Shown here: positions 54,042 to 62,878 of the stretch, one piece after another
How positions within the stretch are numbered: position 1 is the stretch's first letter
How the letters are laid out: every line of letters begins with the position of its first letter
Assembly: GCF_030418305.1 (NCBI RefSeq)
Contig: NZ_JAUHPX010000005.1
Span: forward strand, 1 to 64,000
Reading direction: 5' to 3'
DNA length: 64,000 nt
Source: Demequina lignilytica
GTDB lineage: Bacteria; Actinomycetota; Actinomycetes; Actinomycetales; Demequinaceae
Translations under genes and position numbers: made by a program
Notes under the pieces: generated by a model
The model's database searches: none
The model's input: the letters and a program-made list of their open reading frames with translations, nothing else
Told to the model about the DNA's origin: nothing

Positions 54042-54200
54042 ATGGCTGACAAGTACTCGGGCGAGTTCTACTGCGTGAAGTGCAAGGAGAAGCGCGAGAC
54101 CGAGGGTGACGTGGTCATCTCGGAGAACGGCCGTCGCATGGCGAAGGCGACCTGCCCGGTCTGCGGCACCAAGCTCAACCGCATCCTCGGCAAGGCGTAA
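54042..54200 (+). CDS. DUF5679 zinc-ribbon microprotein
   Basis: A 52-residue protein with two CxxC knuckles (FYCVKCKEK and ATCPVCGTK), a rubredoxin-like zinc ribbon. Its short length kept it out of ordinary long-ORF lists. AGAAGGAG lies eight bases before the ATG at 54042. The stop is TAA, unusual here and common in highly expressed genes. A strong terminator follows, so it is probably a monocistronic, well-expressed gene. The function of DUF5679 is unknown. A nucleic-acid or ribosome-linked role is only a guess. Confidence 0.92.
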   Translation: MADKYSGEFYCVKCKEKRETEGDVVISENGRRMAKATCPVCGTKLNRILGKA

Positions 54201-54219
54201 GCGCCCCAGGATCTCAGGC

Positions 54220-54251
54220 GAAGGCCCGGCCCCTCAGGGGGCCGGGCCTTC
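54220..54251 (+). terminator. Terminator of the DUF5679 gene
   Basis: A 14-base stem (54220-54233 with 54238-54251, TCAG loop), ending in the GGGCCTTCC pattern, starts 20 bases after the stop codon. Between it and the next ATG at 54322 nothing else is visible. Confidence 0.85.
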
Positions 54252-54321
54252 CCTCGTCTCCGGGGCACATGACCCTGTGGACAGCCGGTCCCATGTGCCC
54301 GGCCCGTGCCAGCGTGAGGGC

Positions 54322-55170
54322 ATGCGGCTGCTCCCGGGCGCCGCGCTCCTGTGGCGCGGCGGCGATCGTCACCAGGTGGGGCTCGCTCGCGCGCTCCCGC
54401 TGGACAGCGACGATGCGCGCGCGCTCGCGCGATCCGGTGGCGCCGTGCCGCGGGACAGGCCCCGCTTGGCGGCGCGGCTGTCGCGCGCCGGGCTCGTGGC
54501 GCCGGAGCCGCTCGCACCGGTCCGGGTCCGGGTCAGCGGACTGTCGGCTTCCGGGGTCGCCGCCGCCGAGGCGCTGGCGCGCGCGGGCGCCTCGCTCACC
54601 CTCGTGGACCCGGCGGTGGACGATGCGGGCACGGCCGAGCCCGGCGTGCTTCCCGCGCTCGGCCGGGGCACCCGCGCCGAGCGCGCCTCGCGCCTGGTCC
54701 GGGAGCTGCGCCCCGGGGTCCGCGTGGATCTCGACCGCTCCCGCGCGGTCGACAGCGAGGTGGCGGTCGCGGTCGGATCGCTGCCTCCGGTCGACCTGCA
54801 CCGCCTGATGGTGGCGGACGTCCCCCACGTGGCCGTGCTCGTGGACGAGCGCGGGGTGACCCTGCTGCCGGTCACGCCGGGGATCACCGCGTGCGTGCGG
54901 TGCCGCGACATCGTCCGCACCCGGCTCGACCCGGTGTGGCCGCTCCTGCTGCGCCAGTGCGAGCCCCTCGCCCCGCGTGCCGATCCCCGCGACGCTGCGG
55001 TCGCGGGCGGGCTCGCCGCGGCAGCGGCGCTCACGCTGGCGCGAGGCGGCCTGCCCCCGGGATGGCGGGTCGAGGCCGGGCGCCCCTCACCGCTGTCGCT
55101 CGCGGCGGAGCCGGCCTGCGGGTGCGGCGCGGCGGAACGTGAGCCCGACGGCTACGCCCGCTCGGCGTGA
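54322..55170 (+). CDS. ThiF/E1-like protein, degenerate
   Basis: A 282-residue protein resembling the ThiF (E1-like) fold. A Rossmann-like stretch (VRVSGLSASGVAAAEALARAGASLTLVDPAV, about 75-105) has SGLSASG in place of GxGxxG. A CVRCRDIVRTRLDPVWP segment follows, and CGCG near the C-terminus may complete a zinc site. The adenylating Arg/Lys/Asp set of active E1 enzymes is not evident. The family is conserved in actinobacteria near DUF5679 and uvrD2 (compare Rv3196). The ATG at 54322 has a weak ribosome site. The end overlaps convergent uvrD2 by 19 bases. Confidence 0.72.
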   Translation: MRLLPGAALLWRGGDRHQVGLARALPLDSDDARALARSGGAVPRDRPRLAARLSRAGLVAPEPLAPVRVRVSGLSASGVAAAEALARAGASLTLVDPAVDDAGTAEPGVLPALGRGTRAERASRLVRELRPGVRVDLDRSRAVDSEVAVAVGSLPPVDLHRLMVADVPHVAVLVDERGVTLLPVTPGITACVRCRDIVRTRLDPVWPLLLRQCEPLAPRADPRDAAVAGGLAAAAALTLARGGLPPGWRVEAGRPSPLSLAAEPACGCGAAEREPDGYARSA

Positions 55171-57158
55171 TGCTGCTCGACGATCTCGAGGATCGCCCTG
55201 CCGTACCGGTCGAGCTTCGAAGCCCCGATCCCCTGCACGCGGGCGAGGTCGCCCAGGGTGGACGGCCGGGAGCGCGCGATCTCCACGAGGGATGTGTCCA
55301 CGAGCACCGTGAAGGCGGGCTTGGCGTCCGCCGTCGCGGTCTCGAGCCGCCACGTCTTCAGCGTCTCGAACAGGCGCAGGTCGTCCGGGCCCAGGTCGGC
55401 GAGCCTGGCGTTCGCCGCCTTGCGGGGCGTGCGACCCGGCCGCACGTCGGGCCACTGCTGCTCGAGGAACCGCGTGCGGGACCGGGTGGCCTTGCCGCCC
55501 GACTTGCGGGCGCGGGCGAAGCTCAAGGCGAGGTGCTCACGCGCGCGCGTGATCGCCACGTAGAGCAGGCGCCGCTCCTCCTCCACCGCCTCGTCGGTCT
55601 CGGCGAGGGAGATGGGCAGGAGGCCCTCCGAGCAGCCGACGATGAAGACGGCGTCCCACTCGAGGCCCTTGGCGGCGTGCATCGAGGAGAGCGTGACCCC
55701 CTCCACCGCGGGGGCGTGCTGCGCCTGGGCCCGCTCCGCGAGGTGCTCGACGTACTCCCGCATGGTCGCCGCTCCCCCGGCATCGGCCGCCACGTCGTCC
55801 GCGAGGTTCACCAGCGCTTGCAGGGCGTCCCAGCGCTCGCGCACCGCGCCGCGCGCTGTCGGCGGCTCCTCGGTCCAGCCGACCCCGGTGAGCGCATCCC
55901 GCACCTGCTCGCCCAGAGGGCGGTCGTCCGCGGCGACCGCGGCCCCCCGCAGGAGGACGATCGCCCGCCGCACCTCCTCGCGGGCGAAGAACCGCTGCCC
56001 GCCGCGCACGAGGTAGCCGATGCCGCGCTCGGCGAGCGCCTCCTCGAGCGCCTCCGACTGGCTGTTCGCGCGGTAGAGGACGGCGATCTCCGAGGCCGGA
56101 ACCCCGGCGGAGATCAGCGCCTCGATGCGGGTGGCGACGCCCGCGGCCTCCGACTCGTCGTCGTCGTACGCGGTGAACGACGGCGCCGGCCCCGAGGGCC
56201 GCTGGGCCACGAGCTCGACGCCCGCGCCCGCCGCCCCGCGGCGCCTCATGAGGCCGTTGGCGAGGCTCACGACCTGCGGCGTCGAGCGGTAGTCCCGCAC
56301 CAGCCGGACCTGCGTGGCGTCCGTGTAGGTGCGACCGAAGCCGAGCAGGTGCTGCGGGCTCGCGCCGGCGAACGAGTAGATGGTCTGCGCGGGGTCGCCC
56401 ACCACGCACAGCTCCCGCCGGCCGCCCAGCCACTGCTCGAGCAGGAACTGCTGCAGCGGAGAGACGTCCTGGTACTCGTCCACCACGAAGTGGCGGTACT
56501 GCCGGCGGATCTGATCGCCGACCTCGTGGTGGCGCCCGATCACGTCGGCGAGCAGCAGCAGGATGTCCTCGAAGTCGAGCACGACCGCGTCGGTCTTCGC
56601 CTCCTCGTAGGCGCGCATCACGTCCACGACCTGCGCGGGTGCGAGGCCCGCGGGCGACGGTCGGCCCTGCCGTGCGATGGTCGACGCGTAGTCGGCCGGG
56701 TCGACGAGCGAGACCTTGGCCCACTCGATCTCGGCCGCGAGGTCACGCACCATGAGCCGGTCGACACGAAGCCCCGACGCGTTCGCGGCGCGTCCCACCA
56801 GCGGCGCCTTCTGCTCGACCAGCGACGGCATCTGACCGCCGACGACCTCGGGCCAGAAGTAGCTGAGCTGGCGCAGCGCCGCGGCGTGGAAGGTACGGGC
56901 CTGGACCCCCGCGACGCCGAGCGCGCGCAGGCGCTGACGCATCTCCCCCGCCGCGCGAGCCGTGAACGTCACGGCGAGCACGGACTGGGGCGCGTAGGCG
57001 TTGACGCGGACCCCGTACGCGATGCGATGGGTGATCGCGCGGGTCTTGCCCGTGCCCGCGCCCGCGAGCACGCACACGGGCCCGTGGAGCGCGGTGGCGA
57101 CCTCCCTCTGCTCGGGGTCGAGGGCGTCGAGGATCTGATCGGCGGACATCGCGGTCAT
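55152..57158 (-). CDS. uvrD2: ATP-dependent DNA helicase UvrD2
   Basis: A 668-residue superfamily 1A helicase translocating 3' to 5' on DNA. Walker A GAGTGKT is at residues 33-39. Motif II VDEYQDV, motif III VGDPAQTIYSFAGA, motif V/VI (LSSMHAAKGLEWDAVFIVG and LLYVAITRARE) are intact. A C-terminal HRDC domain (about 595-660, with DLARVQGIGASKLDRYG) identifies the UvrD2 type. ATGs at 57158 and 57149 are both possible and I use the first. The gene is followed upstream by the unknown 132-residue gene, nudC and adnB/adnA, a DNA-end-processing neighbourhood matching Rv3198c-Rv3202c. Confidence 0.93.
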   Translation of the reverse strand: MTAMSADQILDALDPEQREVATALHGPVCVLAGAGTGKTRAITHRIAYGVRVNAYAPQSVLAVTFTARAAGEMRQRLRALGVAGVQARTFHAAALRQLSYFWPEVVGGQMPSLVEQKAPLVGRAANASGLRVDRLMVRDLAAEIEWAKVSLVDPADYASTIARQGRPSPAGLAPAQVVDVMRAYEEAKTDAVVLDFEDILLLLADVIGRHHEVGDQIRRQYRHFVVDEYQDVSPLQQFLLEQWLGGRRELCVVGDPAQTIYSFAGASPQHLLGFGRTYTDATQVRLVRDYRSTPQVVSLANGLMRRRGAAGAGVELVAQRPSGPAPSFTAYDDDESEAAGVATRIEALISAGVPASEIAVLYRANSQSEALEEALAERGIGYLVRGGQRFFAREEVRRAIVLLRGAAVAADDRPLGEQVRDALTGVGWTEEPPTARGAVRERWDALQALVNLADDVAADAGGAATMREYVEHLAERAQAQHAPAVEGVTLSSMHAAKGLEWDAVFIVGCSEGLLPISLAETDEAVEEERRLLYVAITRAREHLALSFARARKSGGKATRSRTRFLEQQWPDVRPGRTPRKAANARLADLGPDDLRLFETLKTWRLETATADAKPAFTVLVDTSLVEIARSRPSTLGDLARVQGIGASKLDRYGRAILEIVEQHHAERA

Positions 57159-57220
57159 TGTGTCAGGACCGTCGGACACTCGATGCCCTCGGACGGCGAG
57201 CGGGGGACGGTCGCGGCGAC

Positions 57221-57619
57221 CTATCGGGGCAGCCGGCCGCGACGCACGTCCTGCCACCGGCCGATGTCGCGCGCGAGCGCCTCGAGCTCGCCGACGCGGG
57301 CCACGAACCGCGCGACGGTCTCGGCACCTGCCTGGTCGGCGGGCGGGGGCTCGCCGCGCCACCGCGCGAAGGCGTCGGGCGTGATCGACCATCGGTTCCA
57401 CGCCGCACGCTCCACGGCCGGGTACGCCGCGATGCTGACGATCTCCCAGTCCGTGGCGACGCAGAAGCCGAGCAGTCCGTTCTCGATGAACACCCGGAGC
57501 TCGTGCGCCGACGCGCCGTTCTGGACTGCCGCGACGCCGTATCCGCGTCCCTCGACGCCTGCGGCCAGGGGCCCCGTCACCACGGCCATCACGCTGGCGA
57601 ACGAGCCGAGCTCGATCAT
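57221..57619 (-). CDS. Uncharacterised 132-residue protein
   Basis: A soluble protein of 132 residues that I do not recognise. It has GPLAAGVEGRGYGVAAVQNGASAHELRVFIENGLLGF followed by WEIVSIAAYPAVERAAWNRWSITPDAFARWRGEPPP and a helical C-terminus. No cysteine pairs, signal peptide or membrane helix is present. GGGAGGGG directly before the ATG at 57619 decides the start over an upstream one. Codon use is like its neighbours. It lies 62 bases upstream of uvrD2 and 66 bases after the nudC stop on the same strand, so it may be cotranscribed with them. Confidence 0.7.
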   Translation of the reverse strand: MIELGSFASVMAVVTGPLAAGVEGRGYGVAAVQNGASAHELRVFIENGLLGFCVATDWEIVSIAAYPAVERAAWNRWSITPDAFARWRGEPPPADQAGAETVARFVARVGELEALARDIGRWQDVRRGRLPR

Positions 57620-57685
57620 GGCCCCTCCCGTCGCACCCGTCGTGTCCGTCCCCACGCGCGCGGGCCGTGCGGCGAGGGTGCCGGT

Positions 57686-58609
57686 CTAGACGTCGACCGG
57701 GCCTCCGGCGCGCGGTTCCGGAAGCGGCCCGCCGTACCACTCCTCCAGCATCCGGCGCGCGACCGAGCCCTTGGGCGCGAGCACGATGATCCCGTCGCGC
57801 ACCTGGGGACCGATCTCCTCGCGCGCCACGAATCTCGCCTCCGCGATCTCGAGGCCGTCGACCTCGATCGCTGTCGTCGCGGTGCGGGCGCGGAACGCGA
57901 CCATGACCGAGGCCGGGAACGGCCAGGGCTGGGAGCCGAGGTACTCGACGTCGGTCACCTCGAGCCGCGCCTCCTCCCACACCTCACGGTGGACCGCCTG
58001 CTCGAAGGTCTCACCCGGTTCGACGAATCCCGCGAGGTGCGAGAACCGTCGAGGGGACCAGTGCGCGGCATGAGCGAGGAGCAGCCGGTCGTCCGGGTCG
58101 GTGACCGCGACGATCATCGCCGGGTCGGTCCGCGGGTAGTGGTCGCGTCCGCAGGTGTCGCACCGGCGTACCCAGCCGCCCAGGGTCGGGGCGGTCGGTT
58201 CGCCGCAGAGCGAGCACCGCGGGTGGCTCGCGTGCCACTGGGAGATCGCGATCGCGGTGGTCGCGAGCTCGTGATCGCGCGCGCCCTCGGCGCCCCGGTC
58301 CCAGAAGCCCGCGAGGAGGTCCCTGAGCCCCCGCATCGTCTCCCCGCCGATCCCGTCGTGGTCCGTTCCGAACGCGGGGTCGGAGGGCACGAGCGCGACC
58401 AGGTCGCGGGTGCCGTCCCGTCCCAGGTAGACGCGCAGATCCGCGGGGGGCTGCGATGCGGGCGCGAGCTCGATGAGCCGCCCCTCCGCAGCAAGCACGC
58501 GCCCGTCGCGGACCACGATCGCGTCGCATGCGGCGAGGTCGACGGCGTCTCGGCGCTCCGCGGCGCGGTCGACGGTCGAGGGCAGGTCCAGGGGCCAGGG
58601 ATTCCTCAC
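57686..58609 (-). CDS. nudC: NAD+ diphosphatase NudC
   Basis: A 307-residue Nudix hydrolase that splits NAD(H) to NMN(H) plus AMP and can remove NAD caps from RNA. A zinc ribbon (CSLCGEPT ... CDTCGR) lies in the middle. The Nudix box is GFVEPGETFEQAVHREVWEE, and the NudC-specific SQPWPFPAS motif follows it. The GTG at 58609 is chosen because it gives RNPWPLDLPST at the N-terminus. An upstream GTG also exists. It is divergent from the APH-like kinase with 94 bases between. M. tuberculosis has nudC (Rv3199c) at the same place beside uvrD2. Confidence 0.94.
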   Translation of the reverse strand: MRNPWPLDLPSTVDRAAERRDAVDLAACDAIVVRDGRVLAAEGRLIELAPASQPPADLRVYLGRDGTRDLVALVPSDPAFGTDHDGIGGETMRGLRDLLAGFWDRGAEGARDHELATTAIAISQWHASHPRCSLCGEPTAPTLGGWVRRCDTCGRDHYPRTDPAMIVAVTDPDDRLLLAHAAHWSPRRFSHLAGFVEPGETFEQAVHREVWEEARLEVTDVEYLGSQPWPFPASVMVAFRARTATTAIEVDGLEIAEARFVAREEIGPQVRDGIIVLAPKGSVARRMLEEWYGGPLPEPRAGGPVDV

Positions 58610-58703
58610 CCGATCACCGTACCCGTCGCCTCCTCCCGGACCGTGCGGGACCCGTGCGGCGTGGAGCGTGGCGTGCACCCCGTTCACGCTCTACCGTGAG
58701 GGC

Positions 58704-59630
58704 GTGCCCCGCTCACCTCTCGCGCTCGCCGCCCTGGCCTCGGTCGCCGTGCCCGGGCTCGACGTCTACGACGTGCTGCGCAGCCCGCACACCGACGCCG
58801 ACTTCGAGGTGGTCGTGGTGAAGGACGCCACCGGCAAGCGCTGGCTGGTGCGTGCTCCCAAGCGGGCCGCGGCGGGCGCGGCGCTCGAGGCCGAGAAGGG
58901 GCTGCTGTCCGCCCTGGCCCGGGCGAAGGAGGCCGGGCTGGTGACCTTCGACGTCCCCCATCCCGTCGGGGCGGTCGAGCTCGGTCGCGACGAAGGACGG
59001 GCCGTGGTCTACACGGAGGTGCGCGGCGCTCACCTCATGCTGGCGGCCGTGCAGCCCGGACCAGGACTGGCGGCGTCGCTCGGACGCGCGCTCGCGCAGA
59101 TCCACGAGCTCCCGATCGCCGTGGTCGAGGACCAGGGCCTCGCGTCGTACTCCGCCGAGGAGTACCGCGAGCGCCGGCTCGCGGAGCTCGACGCCGGGAT
59201 CCAGACCGGCAAGGTCCCGCCACGGCTCGCCGACCGCTGGGAGCACCAGCTCGAGAACGTCTCCTGGTGGCGCTTCGACCCGACCGTGGTGCACGGCGAC
59301 ATGGGCGAGCACCAGCTGTACGTCGCCGACGACGAGGTGGTGGGGATCGTCGACTGGATGGACGCCCGCGTCGCCGACCCGGCGGACGACCTGGCGTGGC
59401 TGGTGGCGTCCGCAGGCGAGGACGTCCTCGACTCGGTGGTCGAGGCCTACACCGTGAGCCGGCGCGAGATGCGCGATCCTCACCTGATCGACAGGGCGCG
59501 GCTCGCGTCGGAGATGGCCCTGATGCGCTGGCTGATGTACGGCGTCCGCACCGACAACGCCGACGTGATCGCCGACGGCGAGGGCATGCTCGCCGATCTC
59601 GAGGCGATGCTGTTCGACACCGAGGACTGA
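58704..59630 (+). CDS. Aminoglycoside/macrolide phosphotransferase-like kinase
   Basis: A 308-residue APH-fold kinase. The catalytic loop HGDMGEHQLYV replaces the usual HGDxxxxN with Q at the Asn position. The metal loop is VDWMDARVADPADDLAW. The phosphate-binding region (VVVKDATGKRWLVRAP) includes the Lys. The overall sequence recalls macrolide 2'-phosphotransferases in Micrococcales, whose substrates are often unknown. The gene lies alone on the plus strand between nudC and the adnB stop, so it is an insertion in the nudC-adnB synteny relative to mycobacteria. Acquired resistance is one possibility, but codon use does not look foreign. Confidence 0.8.
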   Translation: MPRSPLALAALASVAVPGLDVYDVLRSPHTDADFEVVVVKDATGKRWLVRAPKRAAAGAALEAEKGLLSALARAKEAGLVTFDVPHPVGAVELGRDEGRAVVYTEVRGAHLMLAAVQPGPGLAASLGRALAQIHELPIAVVEDQGLASYSAEEYRERRLAELDAGIQTGKVPPRLADRWEHQLENVSWWRFDPTVVHGDMGEHQLYVADDEVVGIVDWMDARVADPADDLAWLVASAGEDVLDSVVEAYTVSRREMRDPHLIDRARLASEMALMRWLMYGVRTDNADVIADGEGMLADLEAMLFDTED

Positions 59631-59635
59631 GCCGG

Positions 59636-62600
59636 TCAGCTCCTGCCGCGGATCAGGCCCTCGATCTGGTCGCGCGAGAGCAGCTGCTCCGGGAACACGG
59701 TGCGCCCGTCCCTGACGTAGTGGAAGGCCGCGTCCACGTCCTCCAGCGCCGCGCCCGTGTAGGTCGCCCAGGCCAGGCGGTAGACGGAGAGCTGCACCTC
59801 GCGTGCGGCGCGCTCGGCCGGGTCGCGCGGGGGTGCCCCCGACTTCCAGTCGACCACGGTGACGCGCTCGAGCCCGTCGCCGGGCGGGAACACCGCGTCG
59901 ATCCGCGAGCGGACGGTCACGCCGGCGAGGGGGACCTCCACGTCGACCTCGATGTGGCTCGGCGTGCGGAGCCGCCACGGCGACGCCTCGAACGCGGCCT
60001 TGAGCTCCTCGATGGCGTCGTCGTCCTCGCCCGGGCCGAGGTCCGCCAGCTCGATCAGCGGCGTGTGGCCGTAGCGCGACTCGATCCAGGCGTGGATGAG
60101 GCTTCCGCGGCGGGCGGCATCGGTCGGCTCCGACGGGAGCGGGCGGCGCAGCTGGGCGGCGAACGCCTCGCGATCACGTCGGATGGACACGAGCGCGGAC
60201 GTCGAGAGGTGGGCGGGCGTGCGCACGTCGCCCGCCCCGGCGCGACGCTGAGCGCGCTCGGTGAGCATGGCCTCCACCTGCGCGCCGGATGGGAGCGCGG
60301 CCCATGCAGGCGACGGGTCGCCGGACGCCCGGATGCGCTCGACGCGGCCCGCCAGCTCCCGCCTCGCGAGCTGGGCCGGGGTCGGCGGACGCGGCCACGT
60401 CTCGGGCGGCGCGTGGCGCTCGTTGCGCGCGTCGTCCGCTGGCGCCGGCGCCCACGCCGAGGTATCGATGAGGCCTGCCTCGACGAGCTCCTCGAGGTAG
60501 CTCGAGGGCCGGCGCGGCTTGACCCCGTCGGTGAACCAGGAGGCCGAGAGCAGCACGTGCGACCGCGCGCGCGTCACCGCGACGTAGAAGAGTCGGCGCT
60601 CCTCCTCGACGCGGTGGGACCCGCACTCGCGCTTGAACTCGCCGATCGACGCGGCGAACGTCTGCTGATCGATCGCCTCGCGCCACTCCCACAGCGGCAG
60701 GTCGTCCCGGTCCAGCCGGAGCTCGTAGGGGAGCTCGAGCCCCCGACCCGAGTACCAGCCGCCGTCGGAGTACCAGTCGCGGGTGGGGGTGGGCGCGTCG
60801 ACGGACGGGAAGTGCCCGTCGACCAGCCCCGGCACCGCGACGACGTCCCACTCCAGACCCTTCGAGGCGTGCACGGTCAGCACCTGGACGGCGCCGGGCT
60901 CGGGCTCCTTGACCGGCAGCTCGAGCCCGGACTCCTCGCCCCGGGCGGCGTCGAGCCAGGCGAGGAAGGCCCCGAGCGTCACGTGGTCCGCGCCGGCGGC
61001 GAACTGGCGCGCGGCATCGATGAAGGCGTCGACGTTGCGCGCCGCACGACCGTCGGGGCGAGCGACGGCGGCCTCGATGTCGAGGCCCCAGGCGCGCTCC
61101 GCGGTGAGGATGAGCTCGCCGAGGGGCAGGTAGGTACGGGTGCGGATCGCGTCGATCGCGTGGTGGAGGGCGACGAGCCTGGCGCGTGCGACGACGCCGA
61201 GCTCGCGTCCGTGACGGGACCGCCAGCCCGGCGGCGGCGGCGAGGCGATCGCGTCGACGATCCCCGCCTCGGTCTCGCGCTGCTCGCGCGGGCCGGCGAG
61301 CTCCTCCGCCCAGTCATGCAGCGCCGCGAGATCTCGGATCCCGAGCGCCATGCGCTCCGACGTGAGCAGGCGCATCGCCGAGTCTCCGCGGGAGGGGTCG
61401 TGCGCGACCTCCAGGAGCGCGACCAGGTCCGCGACCTCCGGGGTGTCGACCAGCCCGCCGAGGCCGACCACCTCGTAGTCGAGCCCGGCGGCGGCCAGGG
61501 CCTCGACCACGGGCGTGAACTGCGCCTTGCGCCGGCACAGGACCGCGGCCGTGGCGGTGGCCTCGTCATCCGTCAGCTCCGCGAGGCGCGCCTTGAGCCA
61601 CTCGACCATCCGCGACGCCTCGACCACGTGGTCCTCGGCGACGAGGCTCGCGACGGCGGGTGCGCGGCGGGTGGGCTCGGGACGCCCGAGCTCCTCGCCG
61701 CGCGACCGGAGCGGGTCGACGTGGACCCGTGAGGACTCACGGAGCGGTCGTGCGGCGGCGTTGGCGACGTCCAGGACCGCGCGCTCGTTGCGCCACGAGA
61801 CGGACAGGCTCGCCACCTGCACCTCACCGGGGCCGCCGAACTCCTCGACGAACATCGGCAGGGCGCTCTCCGACGCACCACGGAATCCGTAGATGGCCTG
61901 GTGGGGATCGCCCACCGCCATCACGTGGTGCGACCGGCCGAACAGCCGGGCGAACAGCCGGAGCTGGCCGGGCGACGTGTCCTGGAACTCGTCGAGCAGG
62001 ATCGCCCGATAGCGGCCCCTCTCGATCGCCCGGACCGCGGGCAGGCGCGACAGGTCGACCGCGAACCCGACCTGGTCCGCGAAGTCCAGCTGCGACGCCG
62101 CGCGCTTGCGCCGCTGGAACTCGGCGACCAGGTCGGCCATGCCCGCAAGGGTGCGGAACCGGGTCAGGGACTTCGCATGGGCGTTCGGCGTGCCGTTGCG
62201 GGTCACGAGCGGGCCGGGCACCGTGTCATCACCCTTCCCCGGCAGCGCCTCGATCCAGGCGATCGCCTCCCGCGCCCAGCTCCGCAGCTCGGCGGGGGTG
62301 CTCTCGTGATCGCGGAGCTGGCCCGCGAGCCTGGGGATCGCGGCCGTGAGCGTGCTCAGCGCGGCGTCGACATCGAGGTCCTCGGTCCACGAGCCGACCA
62401 CGTCGTCGGCCAGCTGCCACAGCGCTGCCTGCGTCAGCGTGGCGGCGTCCGGGTCGATGCCGAGACGCAGGCCGTGCTCGGCGACCAGCTGGGCGGCGTA
62501 GGCGTTGTACGTCGAGACAGCGACCGGGGGGCGCCCGGCGTCCGCCCCGAAGACCGTGGCGATCCGCCGTTCCGCGCGTTCGGCGATCTCGGCCGCGGCC

Positions 62601-62878
62601 TTGCGCGTGAACGTCAGGCACAGGATCTCGTCCGGCGCGATGGGGGTGCCGAAGAGGCGCTCCGCATGGTCGAGGAGCGCGACGATCCGCATCGACAGCG
62701 TCGCCGTCTTGCCCGATCCGGCCCCGGCGACCACGAGCATCGGCTCGAGGCCCGCCTCGATCACGCGCGCCTGCTCGGCCGTGACGGAGATGTCGGGATC
62801 GACCAGGGCCATCAGCTCGGCGGCGGTGCGCGCGCGCCCGCGAACGGTCCCGTCCTCCACCGGGTCCTGGGCCGTCAT
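59636..62878 (-). CDS. adnB: AdnB-type helicase-nuclease subunit
   Basis: A 1080-residue UvrD/RecB-like motor nuclease of the AdnAB complex, which resects double-strand DNA ends for recombination in actinobacteria. Walker A AGAGSGKT is at residues 51-58, motif II LLDEFQDTS, motif III GDPHQAIYGFRGA and motif VI LFYVAVTRAR. The C-terminal RecB-type nuclease (about 880-1075) has GSLIHAWIES, RSRIDAVF and VTVVDWKSG, followed by QLSVYRLAWA. The ATG at 62878 overlaps the adnA stop (ATGA). Length fits mycobacterial AdnB, and I see no Fe-S cysteine cluster in this subunit. Confidence 0.93.
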   Translation of the reverse strand: MTAQDPVEDGTVRGRARTAAELMALVDPDISVTAEQARVIEAGLEPMLVVAGAGSGKTATLSMRIVALLDHAERLFGTPIAPDEILCLTFTRKAAAEIAERAERRIATVFGADAGRPPVAVSTYNAYAAQLVAEHGLRLGIDPDAATLTQAALWQLADDVVGSWTEDLDVDAALSTLTAAIPRLAGQLRDHESTPAELRSWAREAIAWIEALPGKGDDTVPGPLVTRNGTPNAHAKSLTRFRTLAGMADLVAEFQRRKRAASQLDFADQVGFAVDLSRLPAVRAIERGRYRAILLDEFQDTSPGQLRLFARLFGRSHHVMAVGDPHQAIYGFRGASESALPMFVEEFGGPGEVQVASLSVSWRNERAVLDVANAAARPLRESSRVHVDPLRSRGEELGRPEPTRRAPAVASLVAEDHVVEASRMVEWLKARLAELTDDEATATAAVLCRRKAQFTPVVEALAAAGLDYEVVGLGGLVDTPEVADLVALLEVAHDPSRGDSAMRLLTSERMALGIRDLAALHDWAEELAGPREQRETEAGIVDAIASPPPPGWRSRHGRELGVVARARLVALHHAIDAIRTRTYLPLGELILTAERAWGLDIEAAVARPDGRAARNVDAFIDAARQFAAGADHVTLGAFLAWLDAARGEESGLELPVKEPEPGAVQVLTVHASKGLEWDVVAVPGLVDGHFPSVDAPTPTRDWYSDGGWYSGRGLELPYELRLDRDDLPLWEWREAIDQQTFAASIGEFKRECGSHRVEEERRLFYVAVTRARSHVLLSASWFTDGVKPRRPSSYLEELVEAGLIDTSAWAPAPADDARNERHAPPETWPRPPTPAQLARRELAGRVERIRASGDPSPAWAALPSGAQVEAMLTERAQRRAGAGDVRTPAHLSTSALVSIRRDREAFAAQLRRPLPSEPTDAARRGSLIHAWIESRYGHTPLIELADLGPGEDDDAIEELKAAFEASPWRLRTPSHIEVDVEVPLAGVTVRSRIDAVFPPGDGLERVTVVDWKSGAPPRDPAERAAREVQLSVYRLAWATYTGAALEDVDAAFHYVRDGRTVFPEQLLSRDQIEGLIRGRS

